Part shown: piece by piece, positions 22,700-30,658 of the stretch
How the letters are laid out: every line of letters begins with the position of its first letter
Position numbering within the stretch: position 1 is the first letter of the stretch
From: Tropicibacter naphthalenivorans
GTDB lineage: Bacteria; Pseudomonadota; Alphaproteobacteria; Rhodobacterales; Rhodobacteraceae
Length of the DNA stretch: 39,750 nt
Assembly (NCBI RefSeq): GCF_900176475.1
Contig: NZ_FWXX01000019.1
Span: 1-39,750 of the forward strand
Reading direction: 5' to 3'
Notes under the pieces: generated by a model
What the model was told of the DNA's origin: nothing
Databases searched by the model: none
Seen by the model: only the letters and a program-made list of their open reading frames with translations
Position numbers and translations under genes: made by a program

Positions 22700-24541
22700 A
22701 TGGGAACGATCAGGCTGACGGCGGCGCAGGCCATGGTGAAGTGGTTGAGTGTGCAGATGACCGAAGATGGGCCGAGGTTCATTGATGGCATCTGGGCGAT
22801 CTTTGGGCATGGCAATGTCGCCGGTCTGGGCGAGGCTTTGCATGATGCGCAGGAGGTCTTTCCGACGTGGCGCGGGCAGAACGAGCAGACCATGGCGCAT
22901 ACGGCGATTGCTTATGCCAAGGCGCATGGGCGGCGGCGGGCGATGGCGGTGACCACGTCGATCGGGCCGGGGGCGACGAACCTTGTGACGGCGGCGGCGC
23001 TGGCGCATGTGAACCGTTTGCCGCTGCTGTTGATCCCGGGCGATGTCTTTGCCAATCGGCGGCCGGATCCGGTGTTGCAGCAGGTTGAGGATTTTGACGA
23101 CGGCACGGTCTCGGCCAACGATTGCCTGCGTCCGGTGAGCCGGTATTTTGACCGCATCACCCGGCCCGAGCATCTGCTGACCTGCCTGCCGCGCGCCATG
23201 GCGGTGATGACCGATCCGGCGAATTGCGGCCCGGTGACCCTGGCGTTCTGTCAGGACGTTCAGGCGGAAGCGTTTGATTACCCAGAGGAATTCTTTGAAC
23301 CTCGGGTGTGGCGGGTGCGCCGCCCCGAGCCGGATGCGCAGGAGCTGGATGAGGTCATCGGCTTGATCCGAAGCGCAAAGACCCCGGTGATTGTCTGCGG
23401 TGGCGGGGTGATTTATTCCGGCGCTGAGGCGGCCTTGGGCGCGTTTGCGGCCAAGCACCAGATCCCCGTCGTGGAAACGCAGGCGGGCAAGTCGGCGCTG
23501 GCGCAGGCGCATGAGATGAACTTTGGCGCAAGCGGCGTCGACGGGTCGGCGGCGGCCAACGCGGTGTCCGAGACCGCCGATCTGGTGATTGGCGTCGGCA
23601 CGCGCTTCCAAGACTTTACCACCGGCTCGTGGTCGCTGTTCAAGAACCCGGCGCGGCGCCTGGTGTCGATCAACGTCGCCGCCTATGACGCGGTCAAGCA
23701 CGGCGCGGTGCCCTTGGTGGCGGATGCCAAGGTGGCCTTGGAAAAGATCAGCGCGGCGCTTGGCGATCATGCGGCGTCGGCGCCGGATGCCAAGCTGCGC
23801 AGCGAGTGGTTGGACGCCGTGACGGCCCATTGTGCCCCGCGCGACGGCGGGATCGGCTATCGCCCGCTCGACGCCGAGGTGATCGGTGCGGTGCAGCGTG
23901 CCACCGGCGAGGATGCGGTGGCCATGTGCGCCGCCGGGACCATGCCTGGCGCTTTGAAGCTGCTGTGGCAGCCGTCGCAGGGCGGCTTCCACATGGAGTA
24001 CGGCTTTAGCTGCATGGGCTACGAGATCGCCGGCGCCATGGGGATCAAGCTGGCGACGCCCGAGCGCGAGGTGATCTGCTTTGTCGGCGACGGCAGCTAC
24101 ATGATGGCGAACTCGGAACTGGCGACGGCGGTGATGCGCCGCGTGCCCTTTACCGTCGTGCTGACGGACAACCGCGGCTATGGCTGCATCAACCGGCTTC
24201 AGACGCTGGGCTGCGGCGGTGCGCCGTTCAACAACCTTTACGAGAATTGCGCCGTCGAGGACCAGCCCCAGATCGACTACGTGGCGCACGCTGCCAGCAT
24301 GGGGGCGCACGCGGTCAAGGCCGCCGATATCGCAAGCCTTGAGGCCGAGATTGCCAACGCGCGTGGCCGCAATATCCCCACGGTGATCGTGATCGAAACC
24401 AACCCCGCCGAGAGCCCCGGCTTTGGCGATGCGGGCCATTGGTGGGACGTGGCGGTCCCGGCGGTCAGCGACCGCGAAGGCGTGAACAAAGCATATGCCA
24501 GCTATCTGGAAAACATGGCGCGCCAGCGTCTGGTCAACTGA
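22700..24541 (+). CDS. iolD: 3D-(3,5/4)-trihydroxycyclohexane-1,2-dione acylhydrolase (decyclizing)
   Basis: Thiamine-diphosphate enzyme that hydrolytically opens the trihydroxycyclohexane-dione ring in inositol catabolism. It has 613 residues in the three-domain order of the acetolactate-synthase family: N-terminal Pyr domain with TSIGPGATNLVTAAALA and RPDPVLQQVE, a central domain, and a C-terminal cofactor domain with GDGSYMMANSELATAV and LTDNRGYGCINRLQ. The ATG at 22700 has ribosome site GGGAGA; the open frame upstream of it runs over the repeat element and is not coding. iolE starts 21 bp after it. Confidence 0.94.
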   Translation: MGTIRLTAAQAMVKWLSVQMTEDGPRFIDGIWAIFGHGNVAGLGEALHDAQEVFPTWRGQNEQTMAHTAIAYAKAHGRRRAMAVTTSIGPGATNLVTAAALAHVNRLPLLLIPGDVFANRRPDPVLQQVEDFDDGTVSANDCLRPVSRYFDRITRPEHLLTCLPRAMAVMTDPANCGPVTLAFCQDVQAEAFDYPEEFFEPRVWRVRRPEPDAQELDEVIGLIRSAKTPVIVCGGGVIYSGAEAALGAFAAKHQIPVVETQAGKSALAQAHEMNFGASGVDGSAAANAVSETADLVIGVGTRFQDFTTGSWSLFKNPARRLVSINVAAYDAVKHGAVPLVADAKVALEKISAALGDHAASAPDAKLRSEWLDAVTAHCAPRDGGIGYRPLDAEVIGAVQRATGEDAVAMCAAGTMPGALKLLWQPSQGGFHMEYGFSCMGYEIAGAMGIKLATPEREVICFVGDGSYMMANSELATAVMRRVPFTVVLTDNRGYGCINRLQTLGCGGAPFNNLYENCAVEDQPQIDYVAHAASMGAHAVKAADIASLEAEIANARGRNIPTVIVIETNPAESPGFGDAGHWWDVAVPAVSDREGVNKAYASYLENMARQRLVN

Positions 24542-24562
24542 TTTATCAGGAAAGACAGTGAC

Positions 24563-25468
24563 ATGAGCGTCAAGATCGGCATCTCTTTGATTGCTTGGCA
24601 GAACGACGACCTGCCAGAGCTGACCGCCGCCTTTACCACCACAGGGGCGATGGAGGACGCAGGCAAGATCGGCTACCAAGGGGTCGAGCGTGGTCGCCGG
24701 ATGCCCGCCGACACCGAAGGTCTGCGGGCCTATCTGGATCGCTACGGCGTCAGCCTGTGTGGCGGTTGGTGCTCGGGCAATCTGATGGTGAACGATCTTG
24801 CCACCGAGCAAGAGGCCATTCGCCAGCAGGTTGAGCAGTTCGCCGCCCTTGGCGCGCCGTGCCTCGTCTATGCCGAGTGTTCGAACACCATTCAGGGCGA
24901 TCTGAACACGCCAGTTTCGCGTCGCCCCAAGCTGTCGCGGGACGAGGTCAAAACCTATGCGGCCAAGCTGAGCGAGTTGGCCAAATGGTCGGCGGATCTT
25001 GGCACGCCGCTGGCCTATCACCACCACATGGGCGCGATGGTGCAGGACGCCGAGGACATCGACTGGCTGATGGAAGGCTCCTCCCCCGACCTGCATCTGC
25101 TTTATGACACCGGCCACTTGCATTTCGCCGGGGCCGATCCGCTCGGGGTTTTGGACAAATGGGGCCACCGGGTGCGTCACGTGCATTTTAAGGACGTGCG
25201 CCAGCCCGTGCTGGACTGGGTGCGCGCCGAGGATCGCAGCTTTCTTGATGGCGTGGCGGCGGGGGTCTTTTCCGTGCCGGGCGACCCCGCGGGCATCATC
25301 GACTTTCAGGCGATCACCGACCGGCTGGCCAAGATGGACTACAAAGGTTGGATTGTCGTCGAGGCCGAACAAGACCCGGCCAAGGCCCCGCCCTTTTACT
25401 ATTCAAAGCTGGGTTTTGACCACATCACCCAAATCTGTGGCCGCTCTGGCCTGACAATCGCAAAATGA
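24563..25468 (+). CDS. iolE: Myo-inosose-2 dehydratase
   Basis: Removes water from scyllo-inosose to give the trihydroxycyclohexane-dione, the step between IolG and IolD. It has 301 residues in the xylose-isomerase-like TIM-barrel fold with metal-site stretches typical of IolE: SLCGGWCSGNLM (~70), AYHHHMGAM (~152), LYDTGHLHFAG (~177), VRHVHFKDVRQP (~201) and VVEAEQDP near the C-terminus. The stop codon overlaps an upstream ATG (25465) in the iolB frame. Confidence 0.94.
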   Translation: MSVKIGISLIAWQNDDLPELTAAFTTTGAMEDAGKIGYQGVERGRRMPADTEGLRAYLDRYGVSLCGGWCSGNLMVNDLATEQEAIRQQVEQFAALGAPCLVYAECSNTIQGDLNTPVSRRPKLSRDEVKTYAAKLSELAKWSADLGTPLAYHHHMGAMVQDAEDIDWLMEGSSPDLHLLYDTGHLHFAGADPLGVLDKWGHRVRHVHFKDVRQPVLDWVRAEDRSFLDGVAAGVFSVPGDPAGIIDFQAITDRLAKMDYKGWIVVEAEQDPAKAPPFYYSKLGFDHITQICGRSGLTIAK

Positions 25469-25476
25469 GGCCCGAT

Positions 25477-26283
25477 ATGCCCGATCTTCTTCGTAAACCC
25501 TTTGGCACACACGGAAAAGTCCACGAGATCACACCGCAGTCGGCGGGCTGGCGCTATGTCGGTTTCTCGCTCTACCGCCTGCGCGCGGGCGAAACCGCCG
25601 CCGAGGCGACGGGCGACCGTGAGGTGATCCTTGTGATGGTCGAAGGCAAGGCCAAGATCACCGGCGCGGGCCAGGACTGGGGCGAATTGGGCGAGCGGAT
25701 GAACGTCTTTGAAAAGACGCCGCCGCATTGTCTTTACCTGCCGAACGGCACCGATTGGACCGCCAAAGCCACCACGGATTGCGTCATCGCCGTGTGCAGC
25801 GCGCCCGGCATGGGCGGTCACGCGGCGCGCCGTATTGGCCCGGATGGCATCACCCTGACCGAACGCGGCAAGGGGACGAACACCCGTCATATCAACAACA
25901 TCGCCATGGAGAACGAAGACTTTTGCGACAGTCTCCTGGTGACCGAAGTGTTCACCCCGGCGGGGCATTGGTCGTCTTATCCGTCGCACCGCCATGACGA
26001 GGATGACTATCCGCGGATCACCTACCTTGAAGAGACGTATTATCACCGGATCAACCCGGCAGAGGGCTTTGGCATCCAGCGGGTGTACACCGACGATCTG
26101 CAACTGAACGAGACGATGGCGGTGCATGACGGGGACGTGGTTCTGGTGCCGCGCGGCCACCACCCCTGCGGTGCGCCCTACGGGTTCGAGATGTATTATC
26201 TGAACGTGATGGCCGGGCCGCTGCGCAAGTGGCGCTTTGTCCCCGCGCCGCCCGTGCAATGGATCATGGACCGCGACGCCTAA
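25477..26283 (+). CDS. iolB: 5-deoxy-glucuronate isomerase
   Basis: Isomerises 5-deoxy-glucuronate to 2-deoxy-5-keto-gluconate, the substrate of IolC. It has 268 residues in a double cupin fold. The metal site is visible in SYPSHRHDEDDYPRITYLEE, with HHPCGAPYGFEMYYLNVM in the last strand region. I chose the ATG at 25477 because GAGG lies 6 bp before it; ATG 25465 overlaps iolE's stop and is an alternative adding four residues. Its TAA stop codon is the loop of the first of three tandem hairpin repeats. This is the last gene of the inositol run, and a LysR gene converges on it. Confidence 0.93.
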   Translation: MPDLLRKPFGTHGKVHEITPQSAGWRYVGFSLYRLRAGETAAEATGDREVILVMVEGKAKITGAGQDWGELGERMNVFEKTPPHCLYLPNGTDWTAKATTDCVIAVCSAPGMGGHAARRIGPDGITLTERGKGTNTRHINNIAMENEDFCDSLLVTEVFTPAGHWSSYPSHRHDEDDYPRITYLEETYYHRINPAEGFGIQRVYTDDLQLNETMAVHDGDVVLVPRGHHPCGAPYGFEMYYLNVMAGPLRKWRFVPAPPVQWIMDRDA

Positions 26284-26347
26284 GGCGTCTGCGGATCGCG
26301 ACGCCTAAGGCGTCTGCGGATCGCGATGCCTAAGGCATCTGCGGAGC
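26273..26347. repeat. Three tandem 25-bp hairpin repeats spanning the iolB stop codon
   Basis: Units at 26273-26297, 26298-26322 and 26323-26347. The first two are identical. Each contains a 6-bp stem with loop TAA: GACGCC-TAA-GGCGTC. The third reads GATGCC-TAA-GGCATC: both sides changed together, so pairing is kept. The first TAA is the iolB stop codon. The repeats fill the space between convergent iolB and lysR and may end or protect transcripts from both sides, although there are no T-tracts. Confidence 0.8.
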
Positions 26348-26354
26348 GCAGGGT

Positions 26355-27251
26355 CTACAAAACCGCCGTGGTTTTGATGTCAGCGACGGCAAAATCGATC
26401 AGGGCGCGTACCTTGCGGGGCAGGGTGCGGCCTTCGAGGTAGACGGCGGCGATGTCCGCCGAGACCCCGTCAAACCCCGCCAGCACCGGCACCAAAGCCC
26501 CCGAGGCCAGCGCTTCGGACAGGGCAAAGCGGGGCGCGTAGCACACCCCAAGGTCGGAAACGGCCAAATCCACCGCCGCGCGCGCCGAGTTCACTGAAAA
26601 GCGCCCCTGCACCTCGGTCACGACGGGCGCGCCGTCTTTCATGAACACCCAGCGGCGGGGCTGGCGGCGGTTGGTGTCCAGAATACAGGCATGATCCGCC
26701 AGTTCGGCGGGGCTTTGCAGGTTGCCCGCCTGCGCCAGATAGCCGGGGCTGGCCGCCGCCATGGTGCGCATTTCGCCCAGTTTGCGCGATTTCACCGACA
26801 ACATGTCCGACTGGCCGATGCGAAAGGCCACGTCGATCCCGTCGCTGGCCAGATCGACAAAGCTGTCGTTCAACCGCAGGTCGATGGTTAGACCGGGGTT
26901 GGCGGCGGCAAAGCGCCCCAGCATCCCGCCCACGTAGCTTTCGCCAAAGGTCACGGGGGCCGACACGCGGATCACCCCAGACAGCCCCCGCGAATCTTCG
27001 GAAACGTCGGACAGCAGGTCGTCCAGCTCGTCCAGCACCGCGGGCGCGCGCAACAGCAGCTCTTCGCCCGCAGGGGTCAGGCCGACCTTGCGCGTGGTGC
27101 GTTGCAGCAGGCGCACGCCCAGACGCTGCTCCAGCTCGGCCACGTATTTCGAGGTCAGGCGGTTGGAAATGCCCAGCTGATCCGCCGCCGCAGTGAAAGA
27201 GCCGGTCATGGCGGTTGCGACAAAGGCTTTCAGCTCAACTGTGATGTCCAT
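26355..27251 (-). CDS. LysR-family transcriptional regulator
   Basis: DNA-binding regulator of 298 residues. The winged helix-turn-helix covers about 1-60 (FVATAMTGSFTAAADQLGISNRLTSKYVAELEQRLGVRLLQRTTRKVGLTPAG), and the co-inducer-binding domain about 88-295. ATG 27251 gives the usual LysR length; an in-frame ATG at 27317 would add 22 residues that do not look like family sequence. It is divergent from the oxidoreductase/DoxX/metallo-beta-lactamase operon starting at 27377 and is the likely regulator of it. Small redox-responsive operons under a divergent LysR are common, but the inducer here is unknown. Confidence 0.9.
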   Translation of the reverse strand: MDITVELKAFVATAMTGSFTAAADQLGISNRLTSKYVAELEQRLGVRLLQRTTRKVGLTPAGEELLLRAPAVLDELDDLLSDVSEDSRGLSGVIRVSAPVTFGESYVGGMLGRFAAANPGLTIDLRLNDSFVDLASDGIDVAFRIGQSDMLSVKSRKLGEMRTMAAASPGYLAQAGNLQSPAELADHACILDTNRRQPRRWVFMKDGAPVVTEVQGRFSVNSARAAVDLAVSDLGVCYAPRFALSEALASGALVPVLAGFDGVSADIAAVYLEGRTLPRKVRALIDFAVADIKTTAVL

Positions 27252-27376
27252 CAAAAGTTTCCGAACAAATCGTGGAAAGTCATTCCATAACGTCTCCATT
27301 TTGTTCGCCATAGGCAAGGCCTAATTTGGCTTCAACACAGCAAACAGCCGCCAGCGTGCGGCAGAAAGGAAACGAC

Positions 27377-27952
27377 ATGACCATCGCAATCATCGGCAAC
27401 GGGAACATCGGCAGCGGGCTGGCTGGCGCGCTGAGCAAGGCAGGCCACGACGTCGCGGCCTACGACAAGGACGCCGATCTGGCGCAGGCCGTCAAGGGCG
27501 CCGACATCGTCATCCTCGCAACGCCCTTTGGCGCGGCAGAGGACATCGCCAAAGCGGCGGATTTCGCGGGCAAAATCGTGGTGGACGTGTCCAACCCGAT
27601 GACCGCCGACATGTCGGGCCTGTCCGTGGGGCTGACCACCTCTGCCGCCGAGGACATCGCGGCGCTGCTGCCGGGGGCCACACTCGTCAAAGCCTTTAAC
27701 ACCGTGTTCGCGGGCCACTACGGCGGCGATCTGACCCTGAACGGCGCGCCGATCCAGACCTTTGTCGCCAGCGACGATGACGCCGCCAAGGACACCATCA
27801 CCAAGCTCGCCGCCAGCATCGGCCTGGAGCCGATCAACGCCGGCCCGCTGAAAAACGCCCGCTACCTCGAACCGCTCGGGTTCCTGAACATCCAGTTCGG
27901 CTTTGTGCTGGGGCTGGGCGGGAACATCGCGCCTAAATGGCAAATCACCTGA
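27377..27952 (+). CDS. NADPH-dependent F420-reductase-like NAD(P)-binding protein
   Basis: Small oxidoreductase of 191 residues with the F420_oxidored Rossmann fold (YfeC/DinDR-like group). The dinucleotide motif GNGNIGSGLA (7-16) and VKAFNTVFAGHYGGDL are visible. A short family member of this type in a non-methanogen normally does not use F420 but some NADPH-linked reduction; the substrate is unknown. The ATG at 27377 has an AAAGGA ribosome site; an upstream TTG is in frame but less likely. It is first in an operon with DoxX (31-bp gap) and the metallo-beta-lactamase-fold gene, divergent from the LysR gene. Confidence 0.8.
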   Translation: MTIAIIGNGNIGSGLAGALSKAGHDVAAYDKDADLAQAVKGADIVILATPFGAAEDIAKAADFAGKIVVDVSNPMTADMSGLSVGLTTSAAEDIAALLPGATLVKAFNTVFAGHYGGDLTLNGAPIQTFVASDDDAAKDTITKLAASIGLEPINAGPLKNARYLEPLGFLNIQFGFVLGLGGNIAPKWQIT

Positions 27953-27982
27953 TTTTTCAAAAGCTTCACAAGGGACACTGAC

Positions 27983-28402
27983 ATGACCACGCAGTCTTCT
28001 GACTACGCCGCAACTCTGCTGCGCCTGACCTCTGGCGCGCTGTTCCTGGCCCACGGGTTGCTCAAGGTGAACGTCTTCACCATTCCCGGCACCGTTGGCT
28101 ATTTCGAAAGCCTCGGCCTGCCCGGCTTCCTCGCCTACCTGACCATCATCGCCGAGATCGGCGGCGGTCTGGCGCTGATCCTTGGGGTGGCGACGCGGCT
28201 GGTGTCGCTGGCGCTGATCCCGGTGCTGCTGGGCGCGACCTGGGTCCACGCGGGCAACGGCTGGCTGTTCTCGGCGACGGGCGGCGGCTGGGAATTCACC
28301 GTCTTCTGGACCGTGGTGCAGGTCGCGTTGGTGTTCCTTGGGGCCGGGGCCTTTGCCCTGCGCATCCCGGCCTTGCAGCGTAGCCTTGGCCAATTCGCCT
28401 AA
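27983..28402 (+). CDS. DoxX-family membrane protein
   Basis: Integral membrane protein of 139 residues with four predicted helices (about 10-27, 48-68, 73-92 and 108-128). The start pattern RLTSGALFLAHGLLKV and the central PGFLAYLTIIAEIGGGLALILG are typical of the DoxX family, whose members associate with redox or oxidative-stress functions. It lies second in the LysR-divergent operon, 46 bp before the metallo-beta-lactamase-fold gene. No specific partner can be named. Confidence 0.85.
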   Translation: MTTQSSDYAATLLRLTSGALFLAHGLLKVNVFTIPGTVGYFESLGLPGFLAYLTIIAEIGGGLALILGVATRLVSLALIPVLLGATWVHAGNGWLFSATGGGWEFTVFWTVVQVALVFLGAGAFALRIPALQRSLGQFA

Positions 28403-28448
28403 TCTCTCTCTCTTCGCTTAAACGCAATGTTATCAGAGGACTAAACCC

Positions 28449-29339
28449 ATGTTTCGCACTCTGACCTCTGCGCTGGCCCTCGGGCTGGCCCTGACCACCA
28501 CCGCGTCGGCCCAAGAAGCCAAATCCACCGTCAACGCCACCTATGTCGCCGAATCCGCGACCACGGCGCTGGCCCCCGGTGAAAAGATCGAGAACCTGTT
28601 CACCAAGGACGCCACGCAGCCCTACATTCTGCAAAAGCTGACCGACCGGGTGTTCTTTTTCCAAAGCGGCTTTTACGGCACCGTGTTCTATGTCGGTGAC
28701 GAGGGCGTCCTGCTGATCGACGCGCTGGAAGGCTCTGGCGATGCTCTGCAAAAGGCCGTGGCCGAGGTGACCGATCTGCCGGTGACCGACCTGATCTACA
28801 CCCACGACCACGCCGACCACATCGCCGACGCCGCCAAGCTGCAAGGGGCGTACCCCGGCCTGACCATCCACGCGACCGAGGCCACCACCGAGCTGATGGA
28901 GCGTCTTGGATCGAACCTGCCGCGCGCCGATCAGGTGATCGAAGGCGACACGCTGACCTATGAAGACCTCACCGTCCGCGTCGTGCCGCTGAATGCCGAG
29001 GCGCACGCCCATGACCACGCGGCCTTTATCCTAGAAGGGACCGGCGTTGTGCATGTGCCGGACGTCATCAACCCCGACCAGCCGCCGTTCTGGTCCTTTG
29101 CCGGGGCGGACAGCTATCTGGGGTATCGCGACCTGATCGCGCAGATCGACAGCCTTGAGTGGGATTACCTGTCGGGCGGTCACGGCAACGTTGGCTCGCG
29201 GGATGGCATCGCCTTTTACAACCGCTTCCTCGACGATCTCGAAGCGGCTGTGGGCGAGGCGCTGGGGACCATTGCCTTTGGCACCACGGTGGAAAACCCC
29301 GCCGAGCTGAACGCCCACACCGCCTATCTGTCGACCTAG
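28449..29339 (+). CDS. Exported metallo-beta-lactamase-fold hydrolase, ended by an early amber codon
   Basis: Periplasmic zinc hydrolase. The 296 residues have a signal peptide (first ~21, ending TTTASA before QEAK) and the zinc motif THDHADH (H119, H121, D123, H124). The later ligand regions AHAHDHAAF, HVPDVI and SGGHGNVG are also present. The frame ends at TAG (29337-29339) after HTAYLST, but the same frame continues with good coding character for 41 more codons to TAA at 29465. A single C-to-T change (CAG to TAG) explains this. The catalytic domain is complete, so the shorter protein may still work. A sequencing error is the alternative. The natural substrate is unknown. Confidence 0.82.
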   Translation: MFRTLTSALALGLALTTTASAQEAKSTVNATYVAESATTALAPGEKIENLFTKDATQPYILQKLTDRVFFFQSGFYGTVFYVGDEGVLLIDALEGSGDALQKAVAEVTDLPVTDLIYTHDHADHIADAAKLQGAYPGLTIHATEATTELMERLGSNLPRADQVIEGDTLTYEDLTVRVVPLNAEAHAHDHAAFILEGTGVVHVPDVINPDQPPFWSFAGADSYLGYRDLIAQIDSLEWDYLSGGHGNVGSRDGIAFYNRFLDDLEAAVGEALGTIAFGTTVENPAELNAHTAYLST

Positions 29340-29465
29340 ATCGCGGCGATTGGCGAATACGCGACGGACAAGCTGCGCCCGGAATATGGCGAGTACTCCG
29401 GCTTTGAATACGCCACGCCCAAGAACGCCGAGATGGTGGGCATGTACGTGTTCTCTTATCGTTAA
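29340..29465 (+). other. In-frame C-terminal remainder of the metallo-beta-lactamase-fold gene
   Basis: The 41 codons after the amber stop read in frame as IAAIGEYATDKLRPEYGEYS and on to a TAA stop, without a start codon or ribosome site of their own. The composition matches the upstream gene. It is the probable original C-terminus, now untranslated unless the TAG is read through. Confidence 0.7.
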
Positions 29466-29482
29466 CTCATAGCGATACGGCA

Positions 29483-29511
29483 CGCGCCGGGGCCCACTCC
29501 CCACCGGCGCG
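29483..29511. terminator. Putative bidirectional hairpin between convergent genes
   Basis: CGCGCCGG (29483-29490) pairs with CCGGCGCG (29504-29511) around a 13-nt loop, followed by GTTTG. It separates the convergent metallo-beta-lactamase-fold and winged-helix genes. The T-tract is weak. Confidence 0.4.
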
Positions 29512-29520
29512 GTTTGCCGT

Positions 29521-30219
29521 TCAGACCATCTCGATCACGCCTTTGTCGATCGCCAGCATATAGCCGCGCCGGGCGATGTTCTTGACCAGCAGCTCGGACA
29601 CGATCTGGTTGCCGAGGCCGTCACGCAAACGCTTGATCCGCGTCGCGCCCGCCGCCTCTTCGCAGTCCGAAGCATCGCGGCCAGAGATCATCCCTTCGAT
29701 CTGCGCGCCGGACAGCAGTTCGTCGTCCAGACGGGCCTCGGCCAGCACCGACAGGGTTTCCATCATGGCGTCGGTCAGCTTGAACCCCATGGTGTTGAGG
29801 TAAACGGTGTTCTCCTCGCGCGAGATGATCAGCGACGACACCTCGATCCCCGACCGTTCTATCTGCGCCATGCGGCGATTGAGCGTCACCAGCATCACAA
29901 GGAACACCAGCGCCGCCACCAGCAGCGCGGCGGCAAAGACCAGCAGCACGAAAATCACCATCCGGTAGCTGGCCAGCGTATCGGAAAACGCGGTGCCGGA
30001 CTGGGCGAGAATTTCCAGCAGCTTGACCTCTGCCTGCGACGTCAGGTTGTTGTTCTGCACGAAAATCCGCTCAACCCGCGTGTTGAACGCGTTGCCATCG
30101 GGCAGGGTCAGCAGCAGCACCGTGCCGGCAATCGCGAGGATCGCAACGATCCCCATGATCCCGGCGGTGATCAGGCGCGTGCTCGCGCGGCGGCTCTCAG
30201 TAACGGAGATAGTACTCAC
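29521..30219 (-). CDS. Membrane-anchored winged-helix protein (OmpR/PhoB-type DNA-binding fold)
   Basis: Protein of 232 residues with two hydrophobic segments (about 16-38 and 85-112) flanking a ~45-residue loop, then a cytoplasmic C-terminal region. Residues ~150-230 look like a Trans_reg_C winged helix: LTDAMMETLSVLAEARLDDELLSG, then TRIKRLRDGLGN and the wing IARRGYMLAI. It resembles ToxR/CadC in idea but with the order reversed, membrane part first. There is no receiver domain. It overlaps the upstream small secreted-protein gene by 23 bp, so the two are coupled. Regulatory targets are unknown; DNA binding is inferred from the fold. Confidence 0.72.
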   Translation of the reverse strand: MSTISVTESRRASTRLITAGIMGIVAILAIAGTVLLLTLPDGNAFNTRVERIFVQNNNLTSQAEVKLLEILAQSGTAFSDTLASYRMVIFVLLVFAAALLVAALVFLVMLVTLNRRMAQIERSGIEVSSLIISREENTVYLNTMGFKLTDAMMETLSVLAEARLDDELLSGAQIEGMISGRDASDCEEAAGATRIKRLRDGLGNQIVSELLVKNIARRGYMLAIDKGVIEMV

Positions 30220-30487
30220 CAGCGTTGGCCTTCATTTGGTCGTCAGGTTCGGCGCCAGAGGTGCTGAGCACCGTCAACAGCGTCCAGCCCCCAGCCGCAA
30301 GACGGCTGGCAGCGGTGGCTTGGGCGGCAGACGGCGCAGGGCAGCTGCCGGGCAGCGCCAGAACGCCGTAATGCAGGCGCAGGGGGCTGTCCTGCTTGGC
30401 TTTGTAACCCACGTAGCAATCGGCAAGAGCCGCCGAGGGCAGGGCAAGGCTAAGCAGCAGCGCAAGGGATGTGAGGATCGTTTTCAT
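30197..30487 (-). CDS. Small secreted protein of unknown function
   Basis: Protein of 96 residues that I do not recognise. It starts with a clear signal peptide (MKTILTSLALLLSLALPSAALA, cleavage before DCYVGYK), leaving a mature part of ~74 residues with two cysteines. The start at 30487 is chosen because the signal peptide begins there; the frame extends further upstream without meaning. Its end overlaps the start of the winged-helix membrane protein gene by 23 bp, which suggests that a periplasmic or outer-membrane partner and a membrane-bound regulator are made together. Confidence 0.7.
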   Translation of the reverse strand: MKTILTSLALLLSLALPSAALADCYVGYKAKQDSPLRLHYGVLALPGSCPAPSAAQATAASRLAAGGWTLLTVLSTSGAEPDDQMKANAGEYYLRY

Positions 30488-30658
30488 GGCCCCAAGGTGC
30501 GCGTCCGGCGCGTGAAATTCAATAACAACGACAGTTTGACGGCTCGGATATTCGATAACCAGCGGGCGATATTGCCTGAATTCGGGGGGCGGGGGCAGCG
30601 TGAAGGCAGGAGGTCGCTGATCGGCGGCCAACTTGAGACCCCTAGCAGGAGAGACCCC

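Noticed and set aside
22256-25372. A 1038-codon open frame on the minus strand across iolC, iolD and iolE
   Set aside because: It is antisense to three well-identified enzymes, is rich in Arg/His/Gly as GC-rich shadow frames are, and has no domain or ribosome site.
26273-26347. CRISPR array
   Set aside because: Repeats are directly adjacent with no spacers and only three units; no cas genes.
28449-28463. A GTTTCGCA match to the LacI operator core at the start of the metallo-beta-lactamase-fold gene
   Set aside because: It lies within codons 1-4, lacks the flanking dyad arms and is not near a LacI gene.
29337-29339. Amber codon as a programmed pyrrolysine site
   Set aside because: Nothing in the window or the organism type supports pyrrolysine use; a simple nonsense mutation explains it.
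30203-30658. N-terminal extension of the secreted protein gene at 30659 further upstream
   Set aside because: The extension crosses the divergent gene; a signal peptide and ribosome site mark the start at 30659.
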